A stretch of 34,594 bases of DNA from Roseococcus sp. (GCF_019747315.1 NZ_JAIEQY010000400.1:1-34594), one strand, 5' to 3'. Shown: positions 15,702-25,379, counted from the stretch's first letter. Notes: a model not told the origin generated them from the sequence alone. Translations and numbers: made by a program.

Positions 15702-16591
15702 AGATCGCCGGCAAGGAGGTCGATGTCGACAAGATCCTGGCGCGCTATCGCGTCGAGAGCGGCAAGGGCTTCCGGCTCAAGAAGCATGATCCGGGCGAGA
15801 CGGCCGGGCTCAAATTCCCCAAGGAGCAGGCGAACGAGCTGCTGCAACGCGGCGTGGACCTGCTGAGCGAGCAGCAGGACAAGCTCTACGCGCAGGACCG
15901 CTGGTCGGTGCTCTGCCTCTTCCAGGCGATGGATGCGGCGGGCAAGGACGGCACGATCAAGCACGTCTTTTCCGGCCTGAACCCCCAGGGCTGCCATGTG
16001 GTGAGCTTCAAGCAGCCGGGCCCGGTCGAGCTGGATCACGACTTCCTCTGGCGTCACATCACGGCGCTGCCGACGCGCGGGCAGATCGGCATCCACAATC
16101 GCAGCTGGTATGAGGAGGTGCTGGTGGCGCGCGTGCATCCGCGCGTCCTCGCCGCGCAGAAACTGCCGGAGGCGCTGGTCACCAAGAACATCTGGGACGA
16201 GCGGCTGCAGGATATCGCGGGCTTCGAGCAGTACCTCGCGCGGCAGGGGGTGGTGGTGCTGAAGTTCTTCCTCAACGTCTCGCAGGAGGAGCAGAAGAAG
16301 CGCTTCCTTTCGCGCCTGGACGAGCCGGCGAAGAACTGGAAATTCAGCCCGAGCGACGTCGCCGAGCGCCGCCACTGGGATGCCTATATGGACGCCTATG
16401 AGAAGGCGATCCGCGCCACCGCCACGCCGCACAGCCCCTGGTATGTGGTGCCGGCGGACAACAAGTGGTTCACGCGCCTCATCGTCGTCGCCGCCATGAA
16501 CCGCGCGCTGAAGGGGCTGAAGCTGCACTACCCCGTGGTGACGGAAGCCCAGCGCGCGGCGCTGGCGGAGGCGCGGGCCTCCCTCGCGTGA
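15698..16591 (+). CDS. PPK2-family polyphosphate:nucleotide phosphotransferase
   Basis: A 297-residue single-domain PPK2 enzyme, which transfers phosphate between polyphosphate and nucleotides. Walker A DAAGKDGTIK is at about 79-88. SFKQPGPVELDHDFLWR and IGIHNRSWYEEVLVARV carry the other active-site residues, and a lid-like RRHWDAYMDAYEKAI segment follows. Sequence style and length fit the group annotated as polyphosphate-nucleotide phosphotransferases (class III-like, AMP/ADP acceptors), but the class is inferred from recall. GGAGGAAAA precedes the ATG by about 5 bases, a strong ribosome site. Overlaps of 4 bases with the MFS gene and 1 base with the next gene show an operon. It probably acts in the cytoplasm to charge nucleotides from polyphosphate stores. 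Confidence 0.9.
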   Translation: MKIAGKEVDVDKILARYRVESGKGFRLKKHDPGETAGLKFPKEQANELLQRGVDLLSEQQDKLYAQDRWSVLCLFQAMDAAGKDGTIKHVFSGLNPQGCHVVSFKQPGPVELDHDFLWRHITALPTRGQIGIHNRSWYEEVLVARVHPRVLAAQKLPEALVTKNIWDERLQDIAGFEQYLARQGVVVLKFFLNVSQEEQKKRFLSRLDEPAKNWKFSPSDVAERRHWDAYMDAYEKAIRATATPHSPWYVVPADNKWFTRLIVVAAMNRALKGLKLHYPVVTEAQRAALAEARASLA

Positions 16592-17472
16592 TGCTCTATT
16601 TCGGCTATGGCTCCAACCTGGACGCCGTGGATTGGGACGCCTTCTGCGCCCGGTTCGGCTTTGGCGAGGCGGTGCTCCAGCCCCTGAACACGGCGCTGCT
16701 GCTGGATCATGAGCTGGTCTTCGACCGCTACGCCGCCAGCCGGCAGGGCGGCGCGCTCAATCTGCGCGCGCGGCCGGGCCAGGCTGTGGAAGGGGTGGTG
16801 TTCCGCGCCAATGCCGCCGCGCTCGAGGCGCTGGACCGCAAGGAGGGCGCGCCCCGCGCCTACCAGCGGGTGCAGCGCCACGCCGTGCTGCCCGATGGCA
16901 GTGTGAGCGAAGTGATGACCTATCTGGCGCCCGGCCAGGGCCATCACCCGCCGCATGCCGACTACCTGCATGTGGTGCGGCGGGGCCAGGCGGCACATGG
17001 CATCGCCCATGGCATGATGGAGGACGCCGCCCGCCAGGCCGAACCCGCGCTGCTGATCCGCCACCTCTTCGTCTATGGCACGCTGATGCAGGGCGAGGCG
17101 AATGCGCATCACCTGGCCGGCCTGCCGCGCCAGCTGGGGCGCGTGCGCGGCCGGCTGCACAGTTGCGGCGCCTATCCCGCCCTGACGCTGGGCGCCAAGG
17201 GGGAACCCAGCGAGGTGACCGGCGAAGTGGTGGAACTGCCGCTGGAGCGGCTGGCCGGGATGGATGCGCTGGAGGGCAGCCTGCCCGCCGGCGCCCCGGG
17301 CGGGATGTATCGCCGCAGCGTGCTGCCGGTGACGACAGCGGCGGGGATTCTGCGCGCCTATGCCTACATCATGGATGACGCCGCGCGCTTTCCGCCCATC
17401 CCCGGCGGGGATTGGCGGCATGTCCCCGGCCGGCTGGAAGCCTGGGCCGCCCTGCCGCCGGATCAGCGCTGA
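16591..17472 (+). CDS. Tandem gamma-glutamylcyclotransferase (GGCT/AIG2-like) fusion
   Basis: A 293-residue protein made of two GGCT-fold domains. The first has the substrate loop YFGYGSNL (3-10) and a candidate catalytic Glu in ALDRKEGAPRAY. The second begins at about 157 with LFVYGTLMQGEANAHHL and has its own Glu in MDALEGSLP. GGCT enzymes cyclise gamma-glutamyl groups to 5-oxoproline; the AIG2-like branch acts on gamma-glutamylamines. Most family members are single domain, so this is a fusion or duplication, and the halves differ enough to have separate substrates. The ATG shares a base with the PPK2 stop (TGATG). Its own stop abuts the stop of the convergent lipoprotein gene, the two forming TGATCA. 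Confidence 0.83.
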   Translation: MLYFGYGSNLDAVDWDAFCARFGFGEAVLQPLNTALLLDHELVFDRYAASRQGGALNLRARPGQAVEGVVFRANAAALEALDRKEGAPRAYQRVQRHAVLPDGSVSEVMTYLAPGQGHHPPHADYLHVVRRGQAAHGIAHGMMEDAARQAEPALLIRHLFVYGTLMQGEANAHHLAGLPRQLGRVRGRLHSCGAYPALTLGAKGEPSEVTGEVVELPLERLAGMDALEGSLPAGAPGGMYRRSVLPVTTAAGILRAYAYIMDDAARFPPIPGGDWRHVPGRLEAWAALPPDQR

Positions 17473-18051
17473 TCAGGGCGCGCGCAGGGCGGCCGTGACA
17501 TCGCGGATGAAGGCGCGCGGATCAGCCGCCGGCGGATCGCGCCGCGGCATGGAGACGCGCAGCCGCAGCAATTGCCCGCCCGCGGCGCCCACGCAACTCG
17601 TGCTGGTGACCGGCGTGCGGCCATAGGTGCCTTCCAGGTCGGCGCAGCGGAAGAGCGGCGCGCCGGGCGGCTGGTCACTCTCCTGCACCAGGCGCAGGCG
17701 GCGATGCGGGCCGGCGCCGCGCTGCGCCGCCGCCACCACGCGCTGGTATTCATCCTGCACCACGAGGCTGCCGGGCCCATCGGGCGGCGCCTCGGAGGGC
17801 GGGCGCACCACCTGCACGAAGCCCGCGGCCGAACGGCCGGAGGTGGAATAAGCCACCTCGACGCCCGGCAAGGGCTGCTCGATCGGCGAGGTCGCGCCAC
17901 GCTGGAAGGCGCCGGCCTGGGCGGGCAGGCGCTCGGCCAACCGGGCCGGGGCGGAGACCACGGGGACATTGGCCGTGGGCACGGTCTCGCCACCCTCGGT
18001 CGCGCAGGCGGCCAGGGCGGAGAGCAGGAGGAGCAGCGCCGGTTTGCGCAT
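17473..18051 (-). CDS. Putative lipoprotein of unknown function
   Basis: A 192-residue exported protein. The N-terminus MRKPALLLLLSALAAC has a positively charged start, a leucine run and a lipobox (LAAC), so Cys16 is the expected lipidated residue. The rest has no domain I recognise. Two cysteines (FRCADLEG and TSTSCVGAAG) may form a disulfide. I prefer ATG 18051 over the GTG at 18063, because it puts the basic residues directly before the hydrophobic core. It lies downstream of acnA on the same strand, separated by about 230 bases, and converges on the GGCT gene with no gap. Probably anchored in the outer membrane. Confidence 0.7.
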   Translation of the reverse strand: MRKPALLLLLSALAACATEGGETVPTANVPVVSAPARLAERLPAQAGAFQRGATSPIEQPLPGVEVAYSTSGRSAAGFVQVVRPPSEAPPDGPGSLVVQDEYQRVVAAAQRGAGPHRRLRLVQESDQPPGAPLFRCADLEGTYGRTPVTSTSCVGAAGGQLLRLRVSMPRRDPPAADPRAFIRDVTAALRAP

Positions 18052-18279
18052 CAGCCGCGCCACACGCGCGACGGGGACAGGGCGGCCTGCATTTCCAGAT
18101 GGATCATCTCGACTCCGATGCAGAGTGTCAGCATGACGCTGATACGGACGGGGGCGGGGGAAATCCCGACCGCCACCGGCAGCCTAGAGGCAGATCGCCC
18201 CGGGTGGAATCACCCAGGGCGCAAATCCCCTCAACCAGGGCTGGACCAGGATTGAACCTGGTTCATTCCAGCCTGGGCC

Positions 18280-20985
18280 TCAGGCCGCCTTGGCCATCCC
18301 GCGCAGCACGTAGTGCAGGATGCCGCCATTGCGGTAGTACTCGACCTCATCGGCCGTATCCACGCGGCAGAGCACCTCGGTCTTCATCACATGCCCATCG
18401 GCGCGGGTGATGACCATCTCCAGCATCATGCGCGGCTTCAGCTCCTCGATGCCGAGGATCTCCACCGTCTCGTCACCGCGCAGCGAGAGCGTGGTGCGGC
18501 TCTCGCCCGGCTTGAAGACCAGTGGGAGCACGCCCATGCCCACCAGGTTGGAGCGGTGGATGCGCTCGAAGCTCTCGGCGATCACGGCCTTCACGCCCAG
18601 CAGGAAGGTGCCCTTGGCCGCCCAGTCGCGGGACGAGCCGGTGCCGTATTCCTTGCCGCCGAAGACGACCAGCGGCACGCCCTCTTCCTTGTAGCGCATC
18701 GCCACATCGTAGATCGGCGCCACGTCACCGGACGGGTAGTGCTTGCTGATGCCGCCCTCGATGCCGGGGACCATCTCGTTCTTGATGCGGATATTGGCGA
18801 AGGTGCCGCGCATCATGACCTGGTGGTTGCCGCGCCGTGCGCCATAGCTGTTGAAGTCCAGCGGGCGGACCTGGTGTTCCAGGAGGTATTCGCCGGCCGG
18901 GCTCGACTTGCGGATATTGCCCGCGGGTGAGATGTGGTCGGTCGTGATGCTGTCACCCAGCAGGCCCAGGATGCGCGCGCCATGTATGGAGGCGAGCGGC
19001 TTCACATCCATCGTCATGCCCTCGAAATAGGGCGGGTTCTGCACGTAGGTGGAGCCGCCATTCCAGCGATAGGTGTCGCTGCCGGCATCCACCTTGATGG
19101 CCTGCCACTGCGCCGGGCCCTTGAACACGTCCGAGTAGCGGGACATGAACATCTGCCGCGTCAGCACCTCGTGGACGACGTTGTTCACCTCTTCCTGCGA
19201 GGGCCAGATGTCCAGCAGCATGACGGGCTTGCCGTCGTTGCCGACGCCGATCGGGTCCTTCGACATGTCGATCTTCACCGTGCCGGCCAGCGCATAGGCG
19301 ACGACCAGCGGCGGCGAGGCCAGGTAGTTGGCGCGCACATTGGCGTGGACGCGGCCCTCGAAATTGCGGTTGCCCGAGAGGACGCCGGCGACGACCAGCT
19401 TGTTCTGCTCGATGGCTTCGACCATCGCATCCGGCAGCGGGCCGGAATTGCCGATGCAGGTGGTGCAGCCATAGCCGACCGTCTGGAAGCCCAGCGCGTC
19501 GAGATCAGCCGTCAGGTTCGCACCATCCAGATAGTCGGTGACGACCTGCGAGCCAGGCGCCAGCGAGGTCTTCACCCAGGGCTTCGGCCGCAGCCCCTTG
19601 GCGCGCGCCTTGCGGGCCACCAGGCCGGCCGCGACCAGCACATAGGGGTTGGAGGTGTTGGTGCAGGAGGTGATGGCCGCGATCACGACATCGCCATGGC
19701 CGAGGTCGAAATTCGCATCCTCGACCGGCACGCGCTTGTTCGCCTCGTCGCCCGGCACGCCCATGGCGCCGGAGGCGAGGTCCTTGCCGAAGGAGGTGCC
19801 GACCGAACCCAGCGCCACCCGGTCCTGCGGGCGCTTCGGGCCGGCCATCGAGGGCTCGACCGTCGCGAGGTCCAGTTCGAGCGTGTCGGAGAAGACGGGG
19901 TCCGGCGTGGTCTCGTCGCGGAACATGCCCTGCGCCTTGCAGTATTCGCGCACCAGCTTGATGCGGTGCTCGTCGCGGCCGGAGAGCGTGAGGTAGTTCA
20001 GCGTCATCTCATCCACAGGGAAGAAGCCGCAGGTCGCGCCATATTCGGGGGCCATGTTCGCGATGGTCGCGCGGTCGGCCAGCGGCATCTGGGCGAGGCC
20101 GGGGCCGAAGAACTCGACGAACTTGCCGACGACGCCCTTCTTGCGGAGCATCTGCGTGACGGTCAGCACCATGTCGGTGGCGGTGACGCCCTCGCGCAGC
20201 TTGCCGGAGAGCTTGAAGCCGATCACGTCGGGGATGAGCATGGCGATGGGCTGGCCGAGCATCGCGGCCTCGGCCTCGATGCCGCCCACACCCCAGCCCA
20301 GCACGCCCAGGCCGTTGATCATGGTGGTGTGGCTGTCCGTGCCGTAGCAACTGTCGGGATAGACGAAGGTCTCGCCGGCGACGGTGTTGGTCCAGACCAC
20401 CTGGCCCAGATATTCCAGGTTCACCTGGTGGCAGATGCCGGTGCCGGGCGGCACGACGCGGAAATTGTCGAAGGCTTCCTGGCCCCAGCGCAGGAACTCA
20501 TAGCGCTCGCCATTGCGCTCGAACTCGATGTCCACATTCTTCTGCAGCGAGGAGGCGGTGCCCGAGACATCCACCATCACCGAGTGGTCGATCACGAGGT
20601 CCACGGGAACCAGCGGGTTCACCTTGCGCGGGTCACCGCCGAGGCTCAGCAGCGCGTCGCGCATGGCGGCGAGGTCCACCACGGCGGGGACGCCGGTGAA
20701 ATCCTGCAGCAGGATGCGGGCGGGCTTGAAGGGGACTTCCTTTTCGGAATGGCCTTCCTGCACCCATTCGGCGATCGCCTTGGCGTCATCCACCGTGTAG
20801 CTGCGGCCATTCTCGAAGCGCAGCACATTCTCCAGCAGAACCTTCAGCGAAAAGGGCAGGCGCGACAGGTCGCCGATCTGCCTGGCCGCTTCCGGAAGGC
20901 TGAAATAATGGTAGGTCTTGCCATCCACCGAAAGCTGACGCGCCGTCTTCAGGGTGTCTGTCGTATTTTGGTGGGTCCCGGTCAT
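18280..20985 (-). CDS. acnA: Aconitate hydratase A (TCA cycle)
   Basis: A 901-residue aconitase of the AcnA/IRP1 type, interconverting citrate and isocitrate through cis-aconitate with a [4Fe-4S] cluster. Cluster ligands are seen in [12 protein letters not shown] and [10 protein letters not shown] (one Cys, then a CxxC-like pair in the family's alignment). [30 protein letters not shown] and [12 protein letters not shown] are further signatures. Full length for the family. The ATG at 20985 is preceded by AGGAAG at good spacing; an upstream open extension is discarded. It is divergent from ccmA with only 37 bases between start codons, an arrangement seen in other alphaproteobacteria. Confidence 0.97.
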   Translation of the reverse strand: MTGTHQNTTDTLKTARQLSVDGKTYHYFSLPEAARQIGDLSRLPFSLKVLLENVLRFENGRSYTVDDAKAIAEWVQEGHSEKEVPFKPARILLQDFTGVPAVVDLAAMRDALLSLGGDPRKVNPLVPVDLVIDHSVMVDVSGTASSLQKNVDIEFERNGERYEFLRWGQEAFDNFRVVPPGTGICHQVNLEYLGQVVWTNTVAGETFVYPDSCYGTDSHTTMINGLGVLGWGVGGIEAEAAMLGQPIAMLIPDVIGFKLSGKLREGVTATDMVLTVTQMLRKKGVVGKFVEFFGPGLAQMPLADRATIANMAPEYGATCGFFPVDEMTLNYLTLSGRDEHRIKLVREYCKAQGMFRDETTPDPVFSDTLELDLATVEPSMAGPKRPQDRVALGSVGTSFGKDLASGAMGVPGDEANKRVPVEDANFDLGHGDVVIAAITSCTNTSNPYVLVAAGLVARKARAKGLRPKPWVKTSLAPGSQVVTDYLDGANLTADLDALGFQTVGYGCTTCIGNSGPLPDAMVEAIEQNKLVVAGVLSGNRNFEGRVHANVRANYLASPPLVVAYALAGTVKIDMSKDPIGVGNDGKPVMLLDIWPSQEEVNNVVHEVLTRQMFMSRYSDVFKGPAQWQAIKVDAGSDTYRWNGGSTYVQNPPYFEGMTMDVKPLASIHGARILGLLGDSITTDHISPAGNIRKSSPAGEYLLEHQVRPLDFNSYGARRGNHQVMMRGTFANIRIKNEMVPGIEGGISKHYPSGDVAPIYDVAMRYKEEGVPLVVFGGKEYGTGSSRDWAAKGTFLLGVKAVIAESFERIHRSNLVGMGVLPLVFKPGESRTTLSLRGDETVEILGIEELKPRMMLEMVITRADGHVMKTEVLCRVDTADEVEYYRNGGILHYVLRGMAKAA

Positions 20986-21022
20986 GCTTTTCTTCCTCAA
21001 CTCTTGCGCCGCGCTTTTAAGC

Positions 21023-21646
21023 ATGGCCCTGTTAAATGGTCCATGGAGGCCGCCCCTGCTGCAAGCGCGTGAATTGGCCTGTTGGCGGTCGGAACGATTG
21101 GTCTTCGCCGGCTTGTCCTTCGAGGTTGCCTCCGGCGAGGCGGTTTTGCTGACCGGCGCCAATGGAGCGGGGAAATCCTCGCTGCTGCGGCTGCTGGCCG
21201 GGCTGATCCCGGCGGCCGAGGGCAGCCTGAGCTGGGAGGGGGCCGATTGCTTCGCGGACCTGCCGGCGCATGGCGCCCGGCTGCGCTATATCGGCCACCA
21301 GGACGCGCTGAAGCCGGCCCTGACCGCGCGGGAGAACCTGGCCTTCTACGCGCGCCTCTGGGGCGGCGCGGTGGAGCCGGCCCTGGAAGCACTGGCGCTT
21401 TCGGCCCTGGCCGAGCTGCCGGCGCGGGTGCTCTCCTCCGGCCAGAAGCGTCGGCTCGCGCTCGCGCGGCTGGCCCTGGCGCCGGCCCCCATCTGGCTGC
21501 TGGACGAACCCTCGGTGGGGCTGGACGCGGCCTCGGTCGAGCGGCTCGGCCCGCTGTTTGCCGCGCATCGAGCGGTCGGCGGCATCATCCTGGCCGCGAC
21601 GCATTTGCCGCTGCCCCTGCCCGGTTCGCGGGAGTTAAGGCTGTGA
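21023..21646 (+). CDS. ccmA: Heme exporter ATP-binding protein CcmA
   Basis: A 207-residue ABC ATPase of cytochrome c maturation system I, which with CcmB powers release of holo-CcmE. Walker [10 protein letters not shown], signature [14 protein letters not shown], Walker [13 protein letters not shown] and the H-loop AATH are all present. The [13 protein letters not shown] block is typical of CcmA. The ATG at 21023 is chosen by fit; no clear Shine-Dalgarno precedes it, and the first 12 residues are not conserved. Its promoter must overlap the acnA start. The stop overlaps the ccmB start (GTGA, 21643-21646). Confidence 0.92.
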   Translation: MALLNGPWRPPLLQARELACWRSERLVFAGLSFEVASGEAVLLTGANGAGKSSLLRLLAGLIPAAEGSLSWEGADCFADLPAHGARLRYIGHQDALKPALTARENLAFYARLWGGAVEPALEALALSALAELPARVLSSGQKRRLALARLALAPAPIWLLDEPSVGLDAASVERLGPLFAAHRAVGGIILAATHLPLPLPGSRELRL

Positions 21647-22293
21647 TCGCGCTGCTCCTTCGCGAGCTCCGGCTCGCCATCCGCCACCCGGCCGACACGC
21701 TCTCGGCGGTGATGTTCTTCGTGCTGGTGGCGGCCATGTTCCCCTTCGGCGTCGGCCCCTCGCCGGAATTGCTGGCGCGGCTGGCCCCCGGCGTTCTGCT
21801 GGCCGCAGCGCTCCTCGCCGCGCTCCTGCCGCTCGACCGTCTCTTCGGGGCCGAGGCGGAGGATGGCTCCCTCGACCAGCTGATGCTCTCCGGCCTGCCG
21901 CCAGCCGGCATCGCGGCGGTGAAGGCGCTGGGGCATTGGATCACCACCGGCCTTCCCCTCGTCCTCGCCACGCCACTCGCCGCCGCCCTGCTGAACCTGC
22001 CCACCGAGGCCTGGCCGGCCGCCATGCTGGCGTTGGGCCTCGCCTCGGCCATCCTCTCGGTGTTTGGCGCCGCTGGAGCGGCGCTGACGCTGGGCGCGCG
22101 GCGCGGAGGCGTGCTGCTGCCGTTGCTGGTGCTGCCGCTTTCCATCCCGGCCGTGATCTTCGGCGCCGCCGCCATCGAGGCCGCGGCCAATGGCCTGGAA
22201 GCACGGCCCTATCTGCTGCTGGAGGCGGCGATCCTGGCGCTGGCGGCACCGCTGGCACCCCTGGCGGCGGGGGCGGCGTTGCGGGGGGAATAA
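21643..22293 (+). CDS. ccmB: Heme exporter permease CcmB
   Basis: A 216-residue inner-membrane protein with six hydrophobic segments, the CcmB partner of CcmA. FGAEAEDGSLDQLMLSGLPP is a CcmB signature near the N-terminus, and LPLSIPAVIFGAAA lies in a late helix. Length is normal for the family. A GTG start overlaps the ccmA stop, so the pair is translationally coupled. ccmC, ccmD, ccmE and ccmG do not follow: after the stop comes a palindromic repeat and a convergent DUF1194 gene. The rest of the system must be elsewhere. Confidence 0.92.
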   Translation: MIALLLRELRLAIRHPADTLSAVMFFVLVAAMFPFGVGPSPELLARLAPGVLLAAALLAALLPLDRLFGAEAEDGSLDQLMLSGLPPAGIAAVKALGHWITTGLPLVLATPLAAALLNLPTEAWPAAMLALGLASAILSVFGAAGAALTLGARRGGVLLPLLVLPLSIPAVIFGAAAIEAAANGLEARPYLLLEAAILALAAPLAPLAAGAALRGE

Positions 22294-22297
22294 AAAA

Positions 22298-22424
22298 GGG
22301 CCTCCGGCGGCTGGGGCCGGGGCCCCAGACCCCATTAACTTTATCGTATTATCATATACTTATGTGATTTTGGCGGTGCCAAGGAATGGGGTCTGGGGCC
22401 CGTGGCCCCAGCCGCCGGAGGCCC
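22298..22424. repeat. Long palindromic repeat, copy 2, with AT-rich spacer
   Basis: Arms 22298-22333 and 22388-22424 are inverted copies of each other and match copy 1 at 12691-12810, differing mainly in the small inner loop. The 54-base spacer (22334-22387) is strongly AT-rich and has no similarity to the copy 1 spacer. The element fills the gap between the convergent ends of ccmB and the DUF1194 gene. On the minus strand it ends in T6, so it can act as an intrinsic terminator for the DUF1194 transcript. It also puts a strong hairpin after ccmB. Confidence 0.9.
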
Positions 22425-22431
22425 GTTTCTA

Positions 22432-23049
22432 CTATACTTCCAGCGCCGGCCCGCGCATCTCCCGCACCAGCTTGCGCCCGATGGCCTCCGCGAAATCCTG
22501 GTAATCCGCGCATTCCATCACGAAGCTGCCAAGCCCGCCGATCACCTCGGCCGCGTAATGCGCCGGCAGATCCGGTTCCTCATTCACCACGGCCAAGCCG
22601 TTGATCACCACGCCGGCTGCCACCGCCACATCGCGCACCGGCCCTGAGGCGCGGCCGCGATTGCCCGCGCCATCGCCCGAGACATCCACCACCTGCCGTG
22701 TCGCCGGGGCCGGGCAGCGCCCCAGCAGGGCCAGCGCGGCCACCAGCCCCTCGCCGAGTGCGGTGGCGCCGGCGCGCGGCAGGCGCGGGGCGGCGAGCAA
22801 GGCCTCGGCGATCGCGGCCCCCTCCTCGGCCGAGGACAGGGGCATCCAGGGCAAGGCCAGCTCCTGCGCCTCGGACCAGAACAGCGCCGCCACCGCCACG
22901 GCGCCGCGCCGCCCGCCCGTCGCCGCCGCGATCACGCCTGGATCGAGGAAGGCGGCGGAGAGCCCGCCGATCATCAGCGTAAATTCGTCGTAATCCACGC
23001 TGGCCGAGACATCCACGGCGAGCACCAGGGCGAGGTCAACGGGCTCCAT
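22432..23049 (-). CDS. DUF1194 von Willebrand A-type protein
   Basis: A 205-residue protein with a von Willebrand A fold. VLAVDVSASVDYDEF near the N-terminus is the metal-binding DxSxS motif. RQVVDVSGDGAGNRG is the second conserved block of the DUF1194 family. ADYQDFAEAIGRKLVREM closes the domain. DUF1194 members often carry a signal peptide; this one begins directly at the domain, so it may be cytoplasmic, or the true start may differ. Function is not established. It converges with ccmB across the palindromic repeat and is divergent from the Bug-type binding protein. Confidence 0.82.
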   Translation of the reverse strand: MEPVDLALVLAVDVSASVDYDEFTLMIGGLSAAFLDPGVIAAATGGRRGAVAVAALFWSEAQELALPWMPLSSAEEGAAIAEALLAAPRLPRAGATALGEGLVAALALLGRCPAPATRQVVDVSGDGAGNRGRASGPVRDVAVAAGVVINGLAVVNEEPDLPAHYAAEVIGGLGSFVMECADYQDFAEAIGRKLVREMRGPALEV

Positions 23050-23115
23050 TGCAAGCCTCGCGATGGCGGGTGAATCCTGTCACAACCCTTATCCTTCCCG
23101 CTGCCGGAGCACCTG

Positions 23116-24084
23116 ATGCAAAGACGCCATCTCCTCGCCGTCCCGGCCGGGCTTCTGGCCGCGCCGGCCGTTCACGCCCAACCCGCCTGGCCCAACCGCG
23201 GGCCCATTCGCGTCATCGTGCCCTTCACGCCGGGCGGGGCGACGGATGGCATGGCGCGCGTCACCACCGGCAAGCTGCAGGAGAAGCTGGGGCAGACCAT
23301 CATCGTCGAAAACCGCCCGGGCGCGAATGGCGCGATGGGCGGGCAATTCGTGGCGCAGGCGGCGCCGGATGGCTATACCTTCTGCTTCTCGGCCTCGATC
23401 CAGGTGCTGGCGCGCTTCGTCATGCGCAACCCGGGCTATGACCCAGTGGCCGACCTGCTGCCGGTGATCCGCGTTGGCCAGGGGCCGCTGCTACTGATCC
23501 AGCATTTGCCACGCACCCCCACCACCCTCGCCGAAACCCTGGCCGCCGTCCGCGCCAACCCGCGCGACTGGAGCTTCGCCGTCTCCTCGCTCGGCGCCGC
23601 CGGGCATCTCGCCACCATCGAGTTCATCCGCCAGGCCGGGGTCGACATTGTCCAGGTGCCCTATCGCGGCACGGCGCCCGCCATCACCGATGTGGTGGCC
23701 GGCACAACCCAGCTGATGTTCGACCCCATCCTCGCCACCCTGCCGCAGGTGCGCGGCGGGCGCGTCCGGGGCCTGGCCATCACCGCCGCCGCGCGTTCCC
23801 CCGCCGCGCCCGAGATTCCCACGGCGCAGGAGGCCGGCATGCCCGGCCTCGACATCCAGAGCTGGTGGGGCCTCTGGGGCCCGCGCGGCCTGCCGCCCGA
23901 AATCCTGGCGCGGATCGGCGAGGTGCTGCGCACCGGCATGTTCGAGGCCGATGTGATCCAGCGCGTGGCCACCCTCGGCATCGAGCCCCTGGCCGAGCCC
24001 GCGGCCGATTTCGCCGGCTTCATCCGGCGCGATGTCACCCGCGCGCAGGAATTGTTGCGGATCGCCAACTTCCAGCCCGAATAG
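23116..24084 (+). CDS. Bug/TctC-family tripartite tricarboxylate binding protein
   Basis: A 322-residue periplasmic binding protein of the Bug (TctC) family. A signal peptide (QRRHLLAVPAGLLAAPAVHAQ) precedes the mature part. IRVIVPFTPGGATDGMAR and TIIVENRPGANGAMGG are the family's ligand-loop signatures, and PDGYTFCF and VPYRGTAPAITDVVAG follow. Full length. GGAG lies about 7 bases before the ATG. No tctA/tctB permease is adjacent, as is typical of the many orphan Bug proteins. The ligand is unknown, usually a carboxylate or an aromatic acid. Confidence 0.92.
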   Translation: MQRRHLLAVPAGLLAAPAVHAQPAWPNRGPIRVIVPFTPGGATDGMARVTTGKLQEKLGQTIIVENRPGANGAMGGQFVAQAAPDGYTFCFSASIQVLARFVMRNPGYDPVADLLPVIRVGQGPLLLIQHLPRTPTTLAETLAAVRANPRDWSFAVSSLGAAGHLATIEFIRQAGVDIVQVPYRGTAPAITDVVAGTTQLMFDPILATLPQVRGGRVRGLAITAAARSPAAPEIPTAQEAGMPGLDIQSWWGLWGPRGLPPEILARIGEVLRTGMFEADVIQRVATLGIEPLAEPAADFAGFIRRDVTRAQELLRIANFQPE

Positions 24085-24160
24085 CGCGGCAGCATTGCGC
24101 CACCGCAAGGCAACCCGGGGCCCGTCATGCCATTGTCATCTCAACACCCGGAGGTGACCC

Positions 24161-24580
24161 ATGCAGACGCGCAGCATGGCGGAAATGGTCCGCCACCAAG
24201 ACCCCCTTACCATCACGGCCGGCGCCACGGTGCAGGAGGCCTGCGCGGCCATGCACAAGCGACGCGTCGGCGCCGTGCTGATCGTGGAGGGCCACCGGCT
24301 CCTCGGCATCTTCACCGGGCGCGATGCGGTGCATGCGCTGGCCGTGGGCCTCGACCCGCAGCGCACCCTGGTCGGCCAGGTGATGACGGCCGAGCCCGCC
24401 TGCCTCAGCCCGCATGACCGCGCGCATGACGCGCTGCGCCTGATGGCCGATGGCGGCTTCCGGCACCTGCCCGTGGTGGAGGACGGGCATCTGCTCGGCA
24501 TCGTCTCGCGCTATGATTTCCGCGCGCAGGAACACCGGCGCATGGATGAGGAGACGGGGTTCTTCGAGGTGCTGCGGTAG
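24161..24580 (+). CDS. Protein with a CBS domain pair
   Basis: A 139-residue protein consisting almost entirely of two CBS domains: VQEACAAMHKRRVGAVLIVE...LLGIFTGRDAVHAL and AHDALRLMADGGFRHLPVVEDGHLLGIVSRYDF. Such pairs bind adenosine nucleotides (AMP, ATP, SAM) and regulate partner proteins; stand-alone copies have varied, mostly untested roles. GGAGG lies 7-8 bases before the ATG. The IS481 remnant begins right after the stop codon, so any native downstream sequence on this side has been lost. Confidence 0.9.
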   Translation: MQTRSMAEMVRHQDPLTITAGATVQEACAAMHKRRVGAVLIVEGHRLLGIFTGRDAVHALAVGLDPQRTLVGQVMTAEPACLSPHDRAHDALRLMADGGFRHLPVVEDGHLLGIVSRYDFRAQEHRRMDEETGFFEVLR

Positions 24581-24581
24581 C

Positions 24582-25379
24582 TGTCTGATCCAAAGATACT
24601 CGGAAAACAAGGGGCTAGAGCTTGTGACGTGAGCCCTTGCGAACGGAACATGCTCTAGTCAAGACAGCTTGAGAGCCTCGCCAAGCGCTACGGTATCAAC
24701 CCGAAGACTGTGGCGAAATGGCCAAAGCGCTCCTCCGGTGCTGATCGCTCCACCAGCCCTCAGGAGGCGTGATCTACCGTTTTTTCAATCGAGGATGAGG
24801 CCATGATCGTGGTCTTTCGTCCCCAAACCCTCTTGCCGCTCGACGACAGTCTCCATGCCCCGCAGCCACCATCCCGCCCTCTCCCGCTCAAGCCCGCACC
24901 GCTGCCTCCAGCGCCACGGCATCTCCCGCCTGCCAGACACCAAGGGCGACCAGCCGCAGCGCTCGACGTTCAAGCGCGACCCGATCGGCTGATTTCACAT
25001 CGCCATCGCCGCGGTCCGGACGGGGCAGGGTAAACTCTACCTCTTCGTCGCCATCGACCGGACATCCAAGTTCGCCTGTGCCGAATTCGACATCCAACAT
25101 CAACTGGCCAAGCCTCGGCACCCTTCGACGAATGGCCAGGTCGAGCGCATGACACGCACCATCCAGGAGGCGACCTTCAGGCGCTGCCACTACGAGAGCC
25201 ACGACGCACTCCACAGGCATCTCGCCGACTTCGTCGCGGCCTACAACTTCGCCCGCCGCCTGAAGGCCCTACGCGGCCTCACACCCGACGAAGCCATCTG
25301 CAAAGCCAGGACGGAAGGGCCGTCGAGATTCATGCCCGATCCGCACCATCACATCCCGGGACCAAATACCTACCAAACA
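24582..25379 (+). pseudogene. Decayed IS481-family insertion sequence
   Basis: Remnant of an IS481-family transposase and its flanks; it fills the 24581-25408 gap. Fragments in order are LESLAKRYGINPKTVAKW (frame from 24668), a TGA at 24770-24772, then STVFSIEDEAMIVVF and TLLPLDDSLHA in the same frame. After a frameshift near 24870 come HRCLQRHGISRLPD, a second TGA at 24990-24992, and KLYLFVAIDRTSKFA. NGQVERMTRTIQEATF and HLADFVAAYNFARRLKALRGL complete the C-terminus. Where active relatives read FHIDIAEV, this has FHIAIAAV, losing the first catalytic Asp. The stretch with the second Asp (about 60 codons) is deleted. Possible ends are TGTCTGATCC (24582-24591) and the inverted CTACCAAACA (25370-25379). 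No target duplication is seen. Confidence 0.8.
24615..24658. repeat. Short inverted repeat in the IS remnant's left end
   Basis: CTAGAGC at 24615-24621 is mirrored by GCTCTAG at 24652-24658 around a 30-base centre. It lies before the first recognisable transposase codons. It may be an internal part of the element's leader or an older palindrome inserted earlier. No function can be assigned. Confidence 0.4.

Noticed and set aside
18233..18263. AACCAGG/CCTGGTT inverted repeat downstream of acnA as a terminator
   Set aside because: Stem is only 7 bp with a 17-base loop and no T run on the minus strand; weak support.
24582..25379. A functional IS481 element
   Set aside because: Two in-frame stops, a frameshift, loss of the first catalytic Asp and an internal deletion of the core make it dead.
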